Shown one piece after another: positions 8,401-19,100 of a stretch of 64,000 nt of DNA (its first letter is position 1; the number at the start of each line of letters is the position of its first letter). The translations under genes and the position numbers were made by a program. The DNA is taken from assembly GCA_902785425.1 (NCBI GenBank), contig CACZYP010000024.1, positions 1-64,000 on the forward strand, in the 5' to 3' direction. The DNA is from an uncultured Ruminococcus sp. Lineage in GTDB: Bacteria; Bacillota; Clostridia; Oscillospirales; Acutalibacteraceae. Under the pieces are notes generated by a model. That model saw nothing but the letters and a program-made list of their open reading frames with translations. It made no database searches and was not told the DNA's origin.

Positions 8401-10605
8401 GCCGGGCATCGTAAACGTGAATTCATTTTCCGTTTCAGTCTGGGCAAGAGGCTGTGCGTTGAGGGTCACTTTGCTGAGTATATGATTTTCGTAAGGTTCG
8501 ACCCTGAAAGTGACCTCATCGTCTTTTCCCGAAATGTAATTACCGTCATACTTCAGGATACCGTTATCCGAGTAATAAGTAATACCGCTGACACCGTTAT
8601 AACGATAGTAGTCATTAATGGTGAAGTCGAAAAAGCAATTATTATCGTAAACCGTGACAGTATAAGCCTTTTTGCCCTGTTTTGTGCCGAGCTCATTTGT
8701 GTAGTAGCATCTTTCATCAACGTTTCCGTTGCGGCAGAAGGTGCAGCTCGGATATGAGTCGGAAGAATCATCGGCAAGGTCTATCGTTTTCGGGTCAAAG
8801 ACCGAATTATATATCCCTTTTGTTCCATCAAGCCAACCGATAAAGCCGCCGCAGCCTTTTGTTGATGTGCCTATGAATTCTCCGTTAAATGCGCAGCCAT
8901 CAAACTTAATATACGAATCTTCCTCAACAACAGCTGCAAAGCCGCCGTGAGCTCCTTCACCGACAGTTGAGCTGTTTATTGTGACACTGCTCAGACAGTC
9001 ATTAACGAGCACCGCACCCGCCTTTACACAGCCGACAAAGCCGCCTGCATATCTGCCGTTTGTTTTAAGCTCACCGTTGACAGAGCACCGGATAATAGTC
9101 AGATCGCAATTATCATCAACATCCGAGCGGCCTACAAGACCGCCGCAATACAAGTTTTTGTCGTCGCCTGTAGCTGTGCTGCTTATGTCTGCCGTTACAT
9201 CACAGTTCGTTATATAGACGTGCCCTTTCGCAGAGGCAACAAGTCCTGCGGCATACTTATGATCCTCGGAAACAATAGTGCTGTATACATAAAGAGAGTC
9301 TATCGCCGCAGGCGTACTCTCGCTGTCCGAAGTCTCAACATAACGAAACGGCGCCGTATAGTCCGAATCGGCCGTGCAGGCAAATGTCATAGTAAAACAA
9401 TTGCCGTAAAACTGACCTTCAAACGGGTGCTCGGCTGTACCTGCCATTCTTGTGATCGGCTCTTCGGTCGTTCCGATATCATCAGTAAGATGAATTTCTT
9501 TGCCGCTGAAACCGTTATAGGCAGGATCCTCAATGCAGTCGCAGAAAATATCCCAGCCTGCGGCGTCTTTGATCTGATATCTGCCCGTATCTTCCTCTAA
9601 GCAGAAGTGATCGGGATCGGCAGTCCACTTAGCATAGAGTGTGCCGCTTTCGGTAACGGACGTACAAGCTGTTGAAAAGGCTGCGTCTTTGTACCAACCA
9701 TCGAAAACATAATTCTTGCAGACAGGCTCGGGTCTGTCGGAAAGATCGGTGCCGTTTGCAACAGATACCGTTTCCGGTTCGCTGCCGTTATTGTAATTGA
9801 ATGTTACGGTGAATACATCATCTGCAGCAACAGGAGTAAGCTCTGCTCCTGCAACGGCAGACTTCTGCTCGTCTGTCAGCGTGCCGCTGTAACAATTGCC
9901 TGAGTTGTCTTTAAAATACTTTCCCTCGGCTATAGTTACCGAGCCTTCATAAGTGCTGACCTTTACACGGTCGCTCATGCTTCTGTAATCGAGCGTTGTA
10001 TCGCCGAGTACACCTGTATTACCGCCGCCGGAATAACCGCCGCCCGGCGCACTGTACTTTTCTATAGTTAGTTTACCGCCGCCGAATGCAAGATCATTAT
10101 CGATCGCTGCCGTTGCACCGGTATATACAACGGCTTCACCGCCGTTGACCGTAAGTGAAGTGCTGTCAATCGGACAGGAGCCGGGGTTTGTAATGGCATT
10201 CACCACCAGCTTGCCGGTTCCTTCCGCCTGTCCCCAAACGGTAAGTCTCGGAGTTGTCTCATAATATCTTGGCTGAATCTGATTAATATTCAGCACGGCA
10301 TCATCACAAAGAATAACGTTAATATTATTATCGAGCAATGATATAGTCTGACGGCCCACAGAACCTGTTACATAATACCAATATGCGACCTGTGAAGTAT
10401 CTGTGTGCTCTGTAAGCTGCACAGCATTGACTGTCTGCGTATTACCGTCTTTATCAATGTAGCTGACAGACTCCGTCTCATCTGCGCTCGCCGTGAGAGT
10501 AAGCTCCCCTATCATGTCGGCGATAGGCTGCACCGGCACGCCTCCCGTTACAAGCACCGCAGAAAGCGCAAGCGCCGCCGCTTTTTTCCGAAAATGTCCT
10601 TTCAT
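5416..10605 (-). CDS. Giant secreted protein with a C-terminal Hint (Hedgehog/intein) domain (1729 aa)
   Basis: A secreted modular protein. Residues 1-40 are a signal peptide; the ATG is preceded by AAAGGAGG. Two beta-helix-like regions (LLDNNINVILCDDA near 85; LKNNVNLILADNC near 770) and GLUG-like repeats (340-660) suggest a polymer-binding stalk. Flg_new/InlB-type repeats (FDGWYKDAAF, FSGWHTSPAGG) lie near 300 and 1370. Residues ~1073-1335 form the domain shared with the 1603-aa protein. The Hint domain begins at Cys1503 (CVIKGTMITLADGTKK), continues with GEELLVWD, and has a block-B-like YEHGFFD. No terminal His-Asn is seen, so N-terminal autocleavage is more likely than splicing. An 80-residue acidic tail follows the Hint domain; a degraded copy of its end is found at 20328-20395. 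Confidence 0.88.
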   Translation of the reverse strand: MKGHFRKKAAALALSAVLVTGGVPVQPIADMIGELTLTASADETESVSYIDKDGNTQTVNAVQLTEHTDTSQVAYWYYVTGSVGRQTISLLDNNINVILCDDAVLNINQIQPRYYETTPRLTVWGQAEGTGKLVVNAITNPGSCPIDSTSLTVNGGEAVVYTGATAAIDNDLAFGGGKLTIEKYSAPGGGYSGGGNTGVLGDTTLDYRSMSDRVKVSTYEGSVTIAEGKYFKDNSGNCYSGTLTDEQKSAVAGAELTPVAADDVFTVTFNYNNGSEPETVSVANGTDLSDRPEPVCKNYVFDGWYKDAAFSTACTSVTESGTLYAKWTADPDHFCLEEDTGRYQIKDAAGWDIFCDCIEDPAYNGFSGKEIHLTDDIGTTEEPITRMAGTAEHPFEGQFYGNCFTMTFACTADSDYTAPFRYVETSDSESTPAAIDSLYVYSTIVSEDHKYAAGLVASAKGHVYITNCDVTADISSTATGDDKNLYCGGLVGRSDVDDNCDLTIIRCSVNGELKTNGRYAGGFVGCVKAGAVLVNDCLSSVTINSSTVGEGAHGGFAAVVEEDSYIKFDGCAFNGEFIGTSTKGCGGFIGWLDGTKGIYNSVFDPKTIDLADDSSDSYPSCTFCRNGNVDERCYYTNELGTKQGKKAYTVTVYDNNCFFDFTINDYYRYNGVSGITYYSDNGILKYDGNYISGKDDEVTFRVEPYENHILSKVTLNAQPLAQTETENEFTFTMPGENVALAAETERIIVNVNYVDAKGNEHSAAAFPLIGSDEELSEDWYVVNKDLTLSEGLVLKNNVNLILADNCTLTINDNNILSDKNSNDQYGITVYAQSLDERTAGNLVIDIGENYILTAIDLSGDYVQNGGNVRISSYNSLICRDFTVNAGTVDIINNNPEASGISSFGKCTFAGGTVKITIDNDQDAVIYAINGVLLSGAELSFGKGQLGSEEEYGFPETSVSIAEGLYYKDGKSVYDSSTASSVLRTLKNSTLVTAHVVNIAEFGSKATIKANRSVVADKDTNRTVILSVESDFGVKPKSISVNGEQIQPADGVYSFEMPYENVTVTAEFYHFTGCDLLLDGNTDVNFYFDLTSVQAQNTKIVFAYADKEPFEAEITYDTAKQLYKAVCAIPAAYMAAGITAKVYIGGELAEEHVYSVKQYGEYILNNQSIYPAEAFLVKAMLNYGAYAQDYFGVDTSDVPNAALSAEEKALGDVSIDKFYTSDLPEGITFSGATLTLNSDTTLSLFFESTDQLTFTCEGRTVETKRYDDYQVARIRNISAEEIRNDFTLYVQSGGSTYSVTYSPLNYIMNAVNSSDKKLSDTAKALYFYSMEAVEYLTHYTVTYDLNGADETLAYTTVKCGDSFTLPTPQGDASRSFSGWHTSPAGGTKVGDQGDSYTPSANTRLYAHWKYKVTISNTNSTTAVTAGDDTIVSGSFLEPGTVVKVVISYIDLAQSKEFAITSNEIKVDYYSDSDCLNKTDSVDANTYYFRMPDGEAKIYSSCSTCVIKGTMITLADGTKKPVEQIEPGEELLVWDLETGRYSSSPVAMNHFVKESEYKIIHACFSDGTDIGIAYEHGFFDVTLGKYVYINENTLEDYIGHTFMKQGDTDNNTWDTAALTDVWTDTVTTEVYSPVTARYLCLYTNGILSVTADSDGFVNMFDVDTESMTYDKDKMQADLETYGRFTYDDFKDIVPENIYNSFNAEWLKVAFGKGMLTMDDIKALVEEYGYLF

Positions 10606-10664
10606 GTAGAATCCTCCTTTAAAGCACGGACAAGAACATAACAGCTGTCCGCATAACTAAGATT

Positions 10665-10693
10665 ATTATACACTTTTGTCGGCAAAAAATCAA
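10665..10693 (-). promoter_or_regulatory. Promoter of the Hint-protein gene
   Basis: TTGATT (10693-10688), a 17-bp spacer and TATAAT (10670-10665) on the minus strand lie about 60 bp upstream of the ATG at 10605. Confidence 0.7.
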
Positions 10694-10762
10694 CAGTTAT
10701 TGATCTAATAACGCAGTGCAGATCAGAATTTTCCCAAAACAAAAAAGCTTCTGCAAACCAAA

Positions 10763-10796
10763 CGCCGCCCCGGTCTGACAAAGACCGAAACGGCGG
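10763..10796 (-). terminator. Hairpin in the 10606-10973 spacer, likely terminator of the decarboxylase-phosphatase gene
   Basis: Nested stems CGCCG/CGGCG and GGTCT/AGACC, with a T-rich stretch downstream on the minus strand. The rest of the 368-bp spacer holds the promoter at 10665-10693 and, at 10801-10973, nothing I recognise. Confidence 0.55.
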
Positions 10797-10973
10797 TGAC
10801 ATTATATTTCAATTATGGCTCTGATATACCGATCAAGTCTCGCTCGCTGTTTTTGCTGCAATCAAATGGCATTAAATGCCTGCGTGCAGGACACGCCTAC
10901 AAGCGCATCTTGCAAAGCTGCCGAAATGATCTTCCATCATAAAAGCGATCTGTCCATGTAAGCTTTCTCAGTT

Positions 10974-12869
10974 TTATTTTTTCGTTACACCTTCGCCGTA
11001 GATAGTAGTCCAGTCATTTTTCATGGAAACAGGCACCCAGTCGAACTCCTTGCAAAGATCGGCCATCTTGTTCGCCTTTTCAACGTTGCCGTTTTCACGC
11101 TCGGTGTCGTCGCAGCAAAGCATGAATGCAAGGCTCTTGTACTTGTTGTTCGTCGTAACGTACTCCGCCATGCTTGAATCGCCCGTAGAGTTTCCGAACG
11201 AAAGAACAGGCTGCACGCCTATCTCCTGAGCGATGACCGTTACCTTGTTCATTTTCAGATTCTTGATGAGAAATTCTCCGCCGAGAACAAGCTTGTCGTC
11301 ATCGTCGTAAACGTAATCAAGTCCGTCTGTCTTGCCCTGATCGGGAGCAACGAGCGTTTCGTCCGAGCCTATGATCTGTCTGTTCGGGATATTAAGCGGC
11401 GAATTGTCAACTATTCCACGAACGATGAATCTGTCGGTTCCGCTTACGATATACACGGTGAAGTCGTTCTGCTGCAGGTACTCAACTACCTCGACCATCG
11501 GCTTATAGAAGCCGTCGCCTCGCTTCATGCCGTTGTAGCTCGGCATATCCTGCTTTTTGAACTCCTGAATGTAGTCGTTGAATTCCTCCTGCGTCATTCC
11601 GGAAAACGCCGACGCTACAGCCTTGCCGTGATCGACTTCAAGACCCTCGGCAGCCTTGCCGCCCTCATTGATCGTCTTTATCTTAGCGGCTACCTCTTTC
11701 TCAAAATCGGAAGCCTTGTCCTTGTAAGTCGGATCCTCCGTTACTCTGTAAAGAAGCATCGTGTAATCAAAGTAGTTGGGGTCTGTCTCGCAGAAAAGCG
11801 TTCCGTCAAGATCGAACACGGCGATACGGTTCTCTACGGGTATAAAATCAGGGTTGCTCTCGTCTGTTATGGTGTTCATGTACTCGGTAAGCTTCTCCTT
11901 CAGCGGAGCGGAATCCGACCACAGCGAAAGAGCGCTTTCCTGAGTTTCTGTCTCGACCTTTTTGATAGCGTCGTCAACATTCTTTGCAAGCTCCATGCTC
12001 TGGAAATCTGTGTTATCAGAAAGCTTCATGTCAAAGCTCGGAGTGATATCAAGCTCTGCCTTTGCTTTTTTGAACGAGAGGTCGAGCATATGACCGCCCT
12101 TCGTCTTATCGTCGGAAATGAAATGGAAGTGCCAGCCGGCAGCGTTGAGACCGCTCATATAGTCGGGGCAATAAAGACCTACGATCGTACCTTTTACATT
12201 ATCGTAAGTAAACTCACGCTGATCTGTTTCAAGAGCCTTATCGAGAGTTTTGTACGGCTTATTCTGTTTCAGTTCGCTGCGAACGAGCATTTTTTCAAAT
12301 GTGCCGCTCACTTTCACAACATAGAACATATTCCTGCCGTTTTCACTTACAGCATTGTCGAGCGCCGACTTGAACGAATCCATATCACTTATGTCTTTCA
12401 GGTCAACGGAAAGATCGCTGTCAAAGAATGTAACGTTTGAAAAAGGAACGGTTTCATTATCGTCAGCCTCTTGTACGGTGCCGTCGCCCAATGCCTGGTA
12501 CACATGTCCGTCAAGTACGATCATCTCACCGTTTACGCCCTCAAACGTTCCGATACCGATGTCGCCGTGCTGTTTCAGCTCGCTTACTTTAATGATGCCG
12601 TCGTAGTAGCCCTGCGTAAGCGACTGCAAAAGCGCCACCTGATAGATCGACTCTCTGTTATCGGCAGTATCGCTGTTATCAGCCGTGTCCGCAGTCTTAG
12701 CGGCAGACTGTGAGCTTACGGTCGTTTTCGATGCAGCACTGCCGGTGTTCTGCGGAGTTTTGGTGTTCGTATCGGCACAAGCCGACAGAGACAGGACCAT
12801 TGCAGCCATTATCACGCAGGCAACGCAGCGTCGAAAGCCTTTGTTATTCTTTTGATTTTTCATTGTCAT
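10974..12869 (-). CDS. Lipoprotein fusing acetolactate decarboxylase to a HAD-family phosphatase (631 aa)
   Basis: Residues 1-32 are a lipoprotein signal with lipobox LSAC. Residues ~75-315 align with alpha-acetolactate decarboxylase, which converts acetolactate to acetoin: GIGTFEGVNGEMIVLDG, VKVSGTFEKMLVRS, VKGTIVGLYCPDY, and the zinc-binding GWHFHF and GGHMLDL histidines are all present. Residues ~330-631 are a HAD hydrolase: motif I VFDLDGTLF, motif II VSGTD, and a final GNSTGDSSM. The start was set at ATG 12869 because GGAGG lies 4 nt upstream; ATG 12863 is possible. The decarboxylase is normally cytoplasmic or secreted alone, so an anchored fusion to a phosphatase is unusual. It is monocistronic, with its own promoter and terminator. 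The substrate of the HAD part is unknown. Confidence 0.85.
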   Translation of the reverse strand: MTMKNQKNNKGFRRCVACVIMAAMVLSLSACADTNTKTPQNTGSAASKTTVSSQSAAKTADTADNSDTADNRESIYQVALLQSLTQGYYDGIIKVSELKQHGDIGIGTFEGVNGEMIVLDGHVYQALGDGTVQEADDNETVPFSNVTFFDSDLSVDLKDISDMDSFKSALDNAVSENGRNMFYVVKVSGTFEKMLVRSELKQNKPYKTLDKALETDQREFTYDNVKGTIVGLYCPDYMSGLNAAGWHFHFISDDKTKGGHMLDLSFKKAKAELDITPSFDMKLSDNTDFQSMELAKNVDDAIKKVETETQESALSLWSDSAPLKEKLTEYMNTITDESNPDFIPVENRIAVFDLDGTLFCETDPNYFDYTMLLYRVTEDPTYKDKASDFEKEVAAKIKTINEGGKAAEGLEVDHGKAVASAFSGMTQEEFNDYIQEFKKQDMPSYNGMKRGDGFYKPMVEVVEYLQQNDFTVYIVSGTDRFIVRGIVDNSPLNIPNRQIIGSDETLVAPDQGKTDGLDYVYDDDDKLVLGGEFLIKNLKMNKVTVIAQEIGVQPVLSFGNSTGDSSMAEYVTTNNKYKSLAFMLCCDDTERENGNVEKANKMADLCKEFDWVPVSMKNDWTTIYGEGVTKK

Positions 12870-13019
12870 TATACCTCCGGAAATAATAATTACAGTAAAA
12901 CAATTATAACACATTTATTCGTTGTAAATATACATTTTTTGTAAACTTTTTGGAATTTTTATTATTATCGTAAATATAAACAGATTGGTTTTTAGTGACT
13001 TGTACATTGTTCTGCTGCC

Positions 13020-13100
13020 GTCCCGCAGAGTTTCCGCCCCTGCACCCTGCAAGCCTTTTGAAAAAGGTTTGGCGAAAACTTCCGGCTGTGGTCTTATTTT
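13020..13100. repeat. Dispersed spacer repeat (CTTTTGAAAAAGG family)
   Basis: Contains CCCTGCAAGCC, CTTTTGAAAAAGG and GCGAAAACTTCCG, resembling 50400-50490 and, more loosely, 31200-31260 and 47150-47234. These lie in spacers at gene ends. Non-coding. Confidence 0.5.
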
Positions 13101-13110
13101 GCCAAAACTA

Positions 13111-13136
13111 AACGGGACGCCCTAAGACGTCCCGTT
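13111..13136 (-). terminator. Terminator of the 2102-aa protein gene
   Basis: Stem AACGGGACG/CGTCCCGTT with an 8-nt loop, followed on the minus strand by TTAGTTTTGG; located 30 bp past the stop codon. Confidence 0.75.
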
Positions 13137-13165
13137 GTTTATTATTCGATCGTTTTCACATCAGA

Positions 13166-16100
13166 TCAATCTTCTGTCGGCATAGTTCCGTCATAGCTGC
13201 CTTCGCCGCCGTTTATAAAGCGAACGAAGTTGTCGGAGAAGATGAACTCACCTGCCGAAACTGTATCGCCCTCGTCTTCGCCGTCATAGCCTACTGCTGT
13301 AAGCATAACGATATCGGAACGTGAGCCGCCTTCAACGACCTTATCTGCATCGAATACAAGAACGTACTGTGTACGGTTCTTGTTTGTCAGAATAACGCTT
13401 GCATCGGGATCGGTGGTAATAAGTTCACCGTCCACGATCTTCTGAACAGCAGCATCGTAGACCTTAGCAACTACGTAGCAGTCAAGTTCGTTGACCTTGA
13501 TCGGTTCAGTTGTCACAGCGCCGTTTTTACCGTCTGTACCGGGTACAGTTGCAATGGCGTTTTTGAATGTCTCATTCTGCTTAAGATCGGCAATAGCCTG
13601 CTGCATCTGTGCATCGGTGATCTGCGGAGCGCCTGTCTCTTCATCTGTAGCAGGGAGAAGAATAGAGATGAATGCGATCTTTTTGATGTTTTCATCGGAA
13701 TCATGTGTGCCGTAAGTGTTGAGCATCATTACGTAACGAACATGAGCGTTGCCGTTTTCGTCAACGTATTCCTCGGTATCGTTTGCACTTACGGAGAATC
13801 CGACATGCTCATTTTCGGGCGTATTGTCTGTGATCTCGACCTTCTTGTAGCGTGCTTCGAGAGTAATATCAGTCGTTACACGGTTGTCGTACATACGATC
13901 GGAAGACACCTTAACATCGCCGTTGTACCAGCCGTCAAAGATGAAGGAGTACGGTGTGACCAGAGGATCATCAAGATTAAGCGACTGATCGATCTTTCCG
14001 AGCGCTTCGTTGTTGCCTTCGTTCATAACAGAGCTGAATCTGCCGTTTGTGGGCGAAGGATTGTTAAACGTCTTTGCAAGGTAAGGCGAAACCAATGAGT
14101 AAGGCGACTGCTCATCGGAGTAATTACCGATACGCTCGTTGTAGTAAAGCTGACCGTACAGCGAAAGCGTTGTAAGATCGCCCTCATCTACAGGCTTATA
14201 GAGGTTCGTATCGCCTATCTGTGTGAGTTCAGTTTCGTTAAGAGGCTTCTTGAATATGATATTATACTTTTTCGGTTCATTGTAGCCCCATACAACGATC
14301 GTATTGACCGCAGTTGTATCTGCCTTTGCATCTGCTTCGGTTATTTTGTCTGACAGATCATTTACATCGGAAGAAGTATAGTAGCTTACCCATTCCTGAC
14401 CATCTTTTGCAGCTGCAAGGCAGCCTGTTTCCGACTGCATATAGCCGTAAGGATCGGTATGCATCATGTAGCCGGCGTTATTAGCGGTGTATTTATCGGA
14501 ATGAGTATTGCTATGGAAGTTGGTGAATGTCGGGAAACCTCCGTCATTGGATTTTGCAGCCTCCTGCGAAGTCCAGAAAGTATAATCGCAAAGAACGTTT
14601 GAAATATCATTCACGCAGCAGTTGCCGGTATTTCCGTTGCCGCCGTTTACAACGCCCTTCATTGACAACGCTTTGGCAATAGTCTCACTGAGCGTATTTG
14701 TATAAGGCACATCGCTGATAGTAATAGTGGTCGGAGTTGTACTGATATTCTCCGCCTGACCGTTCTGTACTGCACGGTCGTAATACTTGAACTGAACGTT
14801 AAGCTCACGAGGTGCAAAGTCGGTGTAGTAACGGAGATAGTATGCTTTGAGGTTTCTCTTTGTCTGGTCTGTGATATCATCAAACAGATCAGCGATCTTT
14901 ACATAATATGTTACAGTTGCAGCGCTTGTAGAACCCTCGACCTTTGTTTCGCTGCCGGTATTTTCGATCTGTTTGATCTCAAGAGCAAGAGGCTCGCCGA
15001 GAGTACTTTCATTATATTTATTAAAAGGATACGTCTCGAAATCCGTGTCGCCGTAATGCGAAACATACGGGTCTACCTCACCGCTTACAACGCCGTCTGC
15101 AACTACCTGACGGTAAAGAGTCTTAACCGCATTGTTAGCCTCGGGCGTAGAGAGCAGCTCGATTTTGATCATAGAATCTGCGTCTTGATTATATGCGTAA
15201 TAGAGCGTTTCTTTGTCGTAAGTCTGGAAGGTGGCCTGGGCTTTTTCGAGCTTCAGTTCTACCTCTTCATTGTGTTCGTTTTTACCCTTAGTCATAACGG
15301 TCTTGTCTTTGTCAACAATGCTGAGAGAGACTTCTGTCTCGCCGCTTCCGCCGCTGTCTTTTACTACCCACTTAGGCTTTGAAGAAGCGCTGCCTGTGTA
15401 TGTGTACTCTCTTGCATATGTCGTGTCGTATGTGTAAGGGATATGGGTTACTGTAAGGTAGTGTGTATCATCGGGTGAATACTTTGCAATAAGCACTGTT
15501 TCACCGAGCACCTCTGTGGAAGCAGTCATCTTGACCTGCTCAAGATCGTACTGATAAAGATCATCTCTTTGGGACGGAATGATCGACTGAACGCCGTCCT
15601 TTTCAATATACCAGCCGTCAAAACGATACTTAACGCCGTCGATGCCGTAAACCGCAAGCGGAGCTTCAAAGCTGAACATAGCGTCCGGTGTCGGGTTTGT
15701 AACTGTACCCCGGAACTTACCGATGACATCTGAAGTCATGTAGCTCTGGGCATCGGCGTCGGGCCCTGTAAAGTATGCCTCGGCGTGAGTTACCTTGCCT
15801 TTGTAATGGCCGTCGCTGTTTTTGTTTTCATCCACCTTATAAGTATCGAAGCCGTGCGGCTTATACTCGATCCTGATGTTTGCGTTGATCTCAACATTAC
15901 GCTTTGAGTAGAACCAGCGTCCGTCATTTCTGAGCCCCGGATCTCTCGGGTGGCCGTTGCTGTCCTGATCCTGACCGTAGATAGCTGTTTCGTATGTGAT
16001 CTCAACAGGCACGCCTGCAGCGCCGCCCTCGGGAACATTGAGTGCATTTCCGTTATAAAGCGCCTTATATACGCTCCAGAAATACTCTCTGTCGCTGCCT

Positions 16101-19100
16101 GTTCCGAGCCAGTCGGAATTTGCCGCATTGGGAACAAAGCCTTCGGCTGCCGTATCGGAAGTCATGTCTGCGTTTGTCGGGTCAAAGTAGAATGCCGATG
16201 ACGGGAGACAGCCTATGCGCTTTCCATCGGGAGCATAGATATACCACATAACGCCGAAGTGACCGTAGTAAACATCGTTGAAGCCATCGGAAACGATATG
16301 GTAAGGATCGCCCTGTGCATCATTATTGATAACATTGTTGAAAAGGTCTACCTTCTTGCCGCTGTAGTCTCTGTACTCTTCCCATCCGTTTTTGTACGAG
16401 CCGCTGCTAAGATCAGCTACAGAAGCAGGAACGTTACCCATCAGTCTGTTTGCCTTGCGTGTGTCAGCATCTGCGCTGCCGTTATTTACCGCAGGAACGT
16501 TTTCCTGATTTCTGTACTTGAATCTGTAAATAATAGCATCGTTGTATGTCGTGGTGTCGTTTATAATAAGATTTTCAAGAGCTACAAAATCATCGTAGTC
16601 GTTTGTCTGACAGTTGATCTTTTCTCTGTCTTCGTCTTCCGTTGCACCCATCGTGTAGCTGTGAACGGTATCCCAAACGTAGTTGTTCATCGTAATACCG
16701 TTAACGGAGCTAACAACGCCGTCACTGTGAGTGATCGACTTCGGCACCTGCATCTCATAGTGACCGTTGGTGTAAACCATCGGCTGACCGGGATAACCGC
16801 CGAGAGCAGGCTTTCTGTCCTCTCTGAGGTCACTGCCCTGGTCAAGCGAGTACCATGCGTAGCAGGAAAGGACAGCGTGCGTATTGATCGTTTTGTTATC
16901 AACTGTACGGGTATCTTCACCCCATGCAGTCTTAGCTTCTTCAAAGTTCTCAACGTAGAACGTAATGCTGTTGCTGTCGTCCTTGTAGTAGTAGATCGGG
17001 GTGATCTCTACGTATGTTTCATCTGCGGGGATAGTGTAGGAACCTGTGTAAACGTTGCCGCTTACCGATGTCGGGAACACTGTTTCACCGTTAACGTTCC
17101 ATGCTTTGACTTCGTAAGTATCGCCTGCATCTGAATTGAGCTGCGTTGTGAAAGTTACGGTCGAACCCTGCGGAAGAGAAGCTGTTTCGGCATAGCCGTC
17201 AAACTCGGTAATGATGATCGGGTAATCCGTTTCGCTGCCGGATTCTGTTCTTAAGTAGTTATTCTCACGCTTTGTAAAATATTCACCGTTGTTTGCGAAA
17301 GATGTGATCTTCGTATCTGCAAGCAAAGCATACTTGACGTAGTTGCCTCTGATCGTGCCGTCCTTTGCAATTACCTTTGCACGGCCGTCGGCAACGTCGC
17401 TGATATTGCTGAGATCTGCAAAAAGCTTGAACCAGCCGCCGTTTTTCTCATTTCCGATCTGGAGCTTTATTCTGTTAATGGAAGTATTCTTTACGGTCAC
17501 TCCTCCGAGGTGATAATAATCCCACTGCGTATCGTCTGCAACAGGCTCCAGGTAAGGCGCCAAGCTTGAATCTGCCTCAACAGTGACCTTACTGTCATAC
17601 TTTTTCAGCGTATGATTACTGTTATCTGACAAACCAAAATAAAGAACACTGCTCAGATCGCTTTTATTAATATAAGCATAATAGCAGTCATTATATGTTC
17701 TGTAGACCTGAGAATACTTAGTCCAATTGTAGAAGTTATCTTCGCTGCCAAAGACTACGCTGTAGTCGCCGTAAGCTACGCCTTCGTCCTCTTTGAAATA
17801 AGCCTCCGTAGTAACGTTACCGTTAGCAGTAAATGTTACGGTAAATGTTTCAAGCGGAGTATCAGCCTGTCTTTCGGCTGTAAGGTTGGAAGCATCTGCA
17901 TAAGAACCGCTTAATTTGAACTTATCAATAATAATATCATTATTGACTGTTACGGTATCTTTTACAGTTACAGATGCAGATGTGCCCTTTTGAGCCTCTA
18001 CCGCAAAGTAGCCTGTTGTCCAGTCTGTTTCGACCGGCTCACCGAGTCTGTTCGTATAAGAGATCTTCATGGAGCCTGCATTGCCGTAAGGATTAGCGAT
18101 ATAAGCAGAAAGCTCTACTGTCTCAACGTTTATTGTTGTATATTCGAGCGTAACATCGCCGTTGATCGACGCATCGGGATAGAACGCAGTTGTAGTGCCT
18201 GTAGCCGTTACACTTTCGCCCTTCTGAGTTTCGCCCTGCTTGATAATGAATGCCGTAACGCTTTTGTTTCCGTTCTTTGTGTAATGGAATGTTGCTTTAC
18301 CGCCCGGAACGATCTTGCCCGAACCTGCTGTAGAGGAAACAGTTTCGTTTAAAACTGCATCACTTCCGCTTGCAGCAGAGAAGGTCACATTGTAAGCCGG
18401 CTTGTAAACAGCTGTTACCGTAACATTATTACCCGAGGGGATAAATGTAGTAGTTCTGCTGTAGATATCGCCGAACGAACCTGCGCCGCTTGTTGCTTCC
18501 CAGTGAGAGAAGTAGCTGCCGTTTCCGTCGGAAGCTGCTGCTGTAAGTGCTGCGCTGTCAATACCGGTCTCGCCGTTTGCTGTAACGCCCGATGTGGTCG
18601 TATCGTTGACGGTGTACGACATGGAAGCAATAGCGGCATTTGTTGTTGCTTCACCGGAAGACTGATACTGTACGTTAAGACCTGTAACGGTATTGTGTAC
18701 AGTAACGGAAGCTGTTGTCTCAGACGTACCTGTAACGCCTGTAAGACCGGGAGCGTGATATGTTACTGTTGTTTTAACCGTATAGTTACCGTGAGTATTA
18801 AAAGTAACGGCACTTACTGTATCGCTCGTTTTGCTGATCGTAACGCCCGTCTCCGGAGTTACCGACAAGCTGTGAGTTACGAACACATCGTCCATAGTTG
18901 TTTCCATGCCCGATGTGAATGAAACCGTACCGCCCTTTGCGGTCTCTACACTGTGGGGAACGATCGTAGCTGTGGGGTTATCGGAAAGCTGCCATGTGTA
19001 GTGATTGCGCCATGTCCAGTCCGAAACCTTTCCCTCGCTCTGACCCGAAGGCTGCATAAGATCATTTTCTGTGTTCAGAGAAGGAATGTCGCAATTATGT

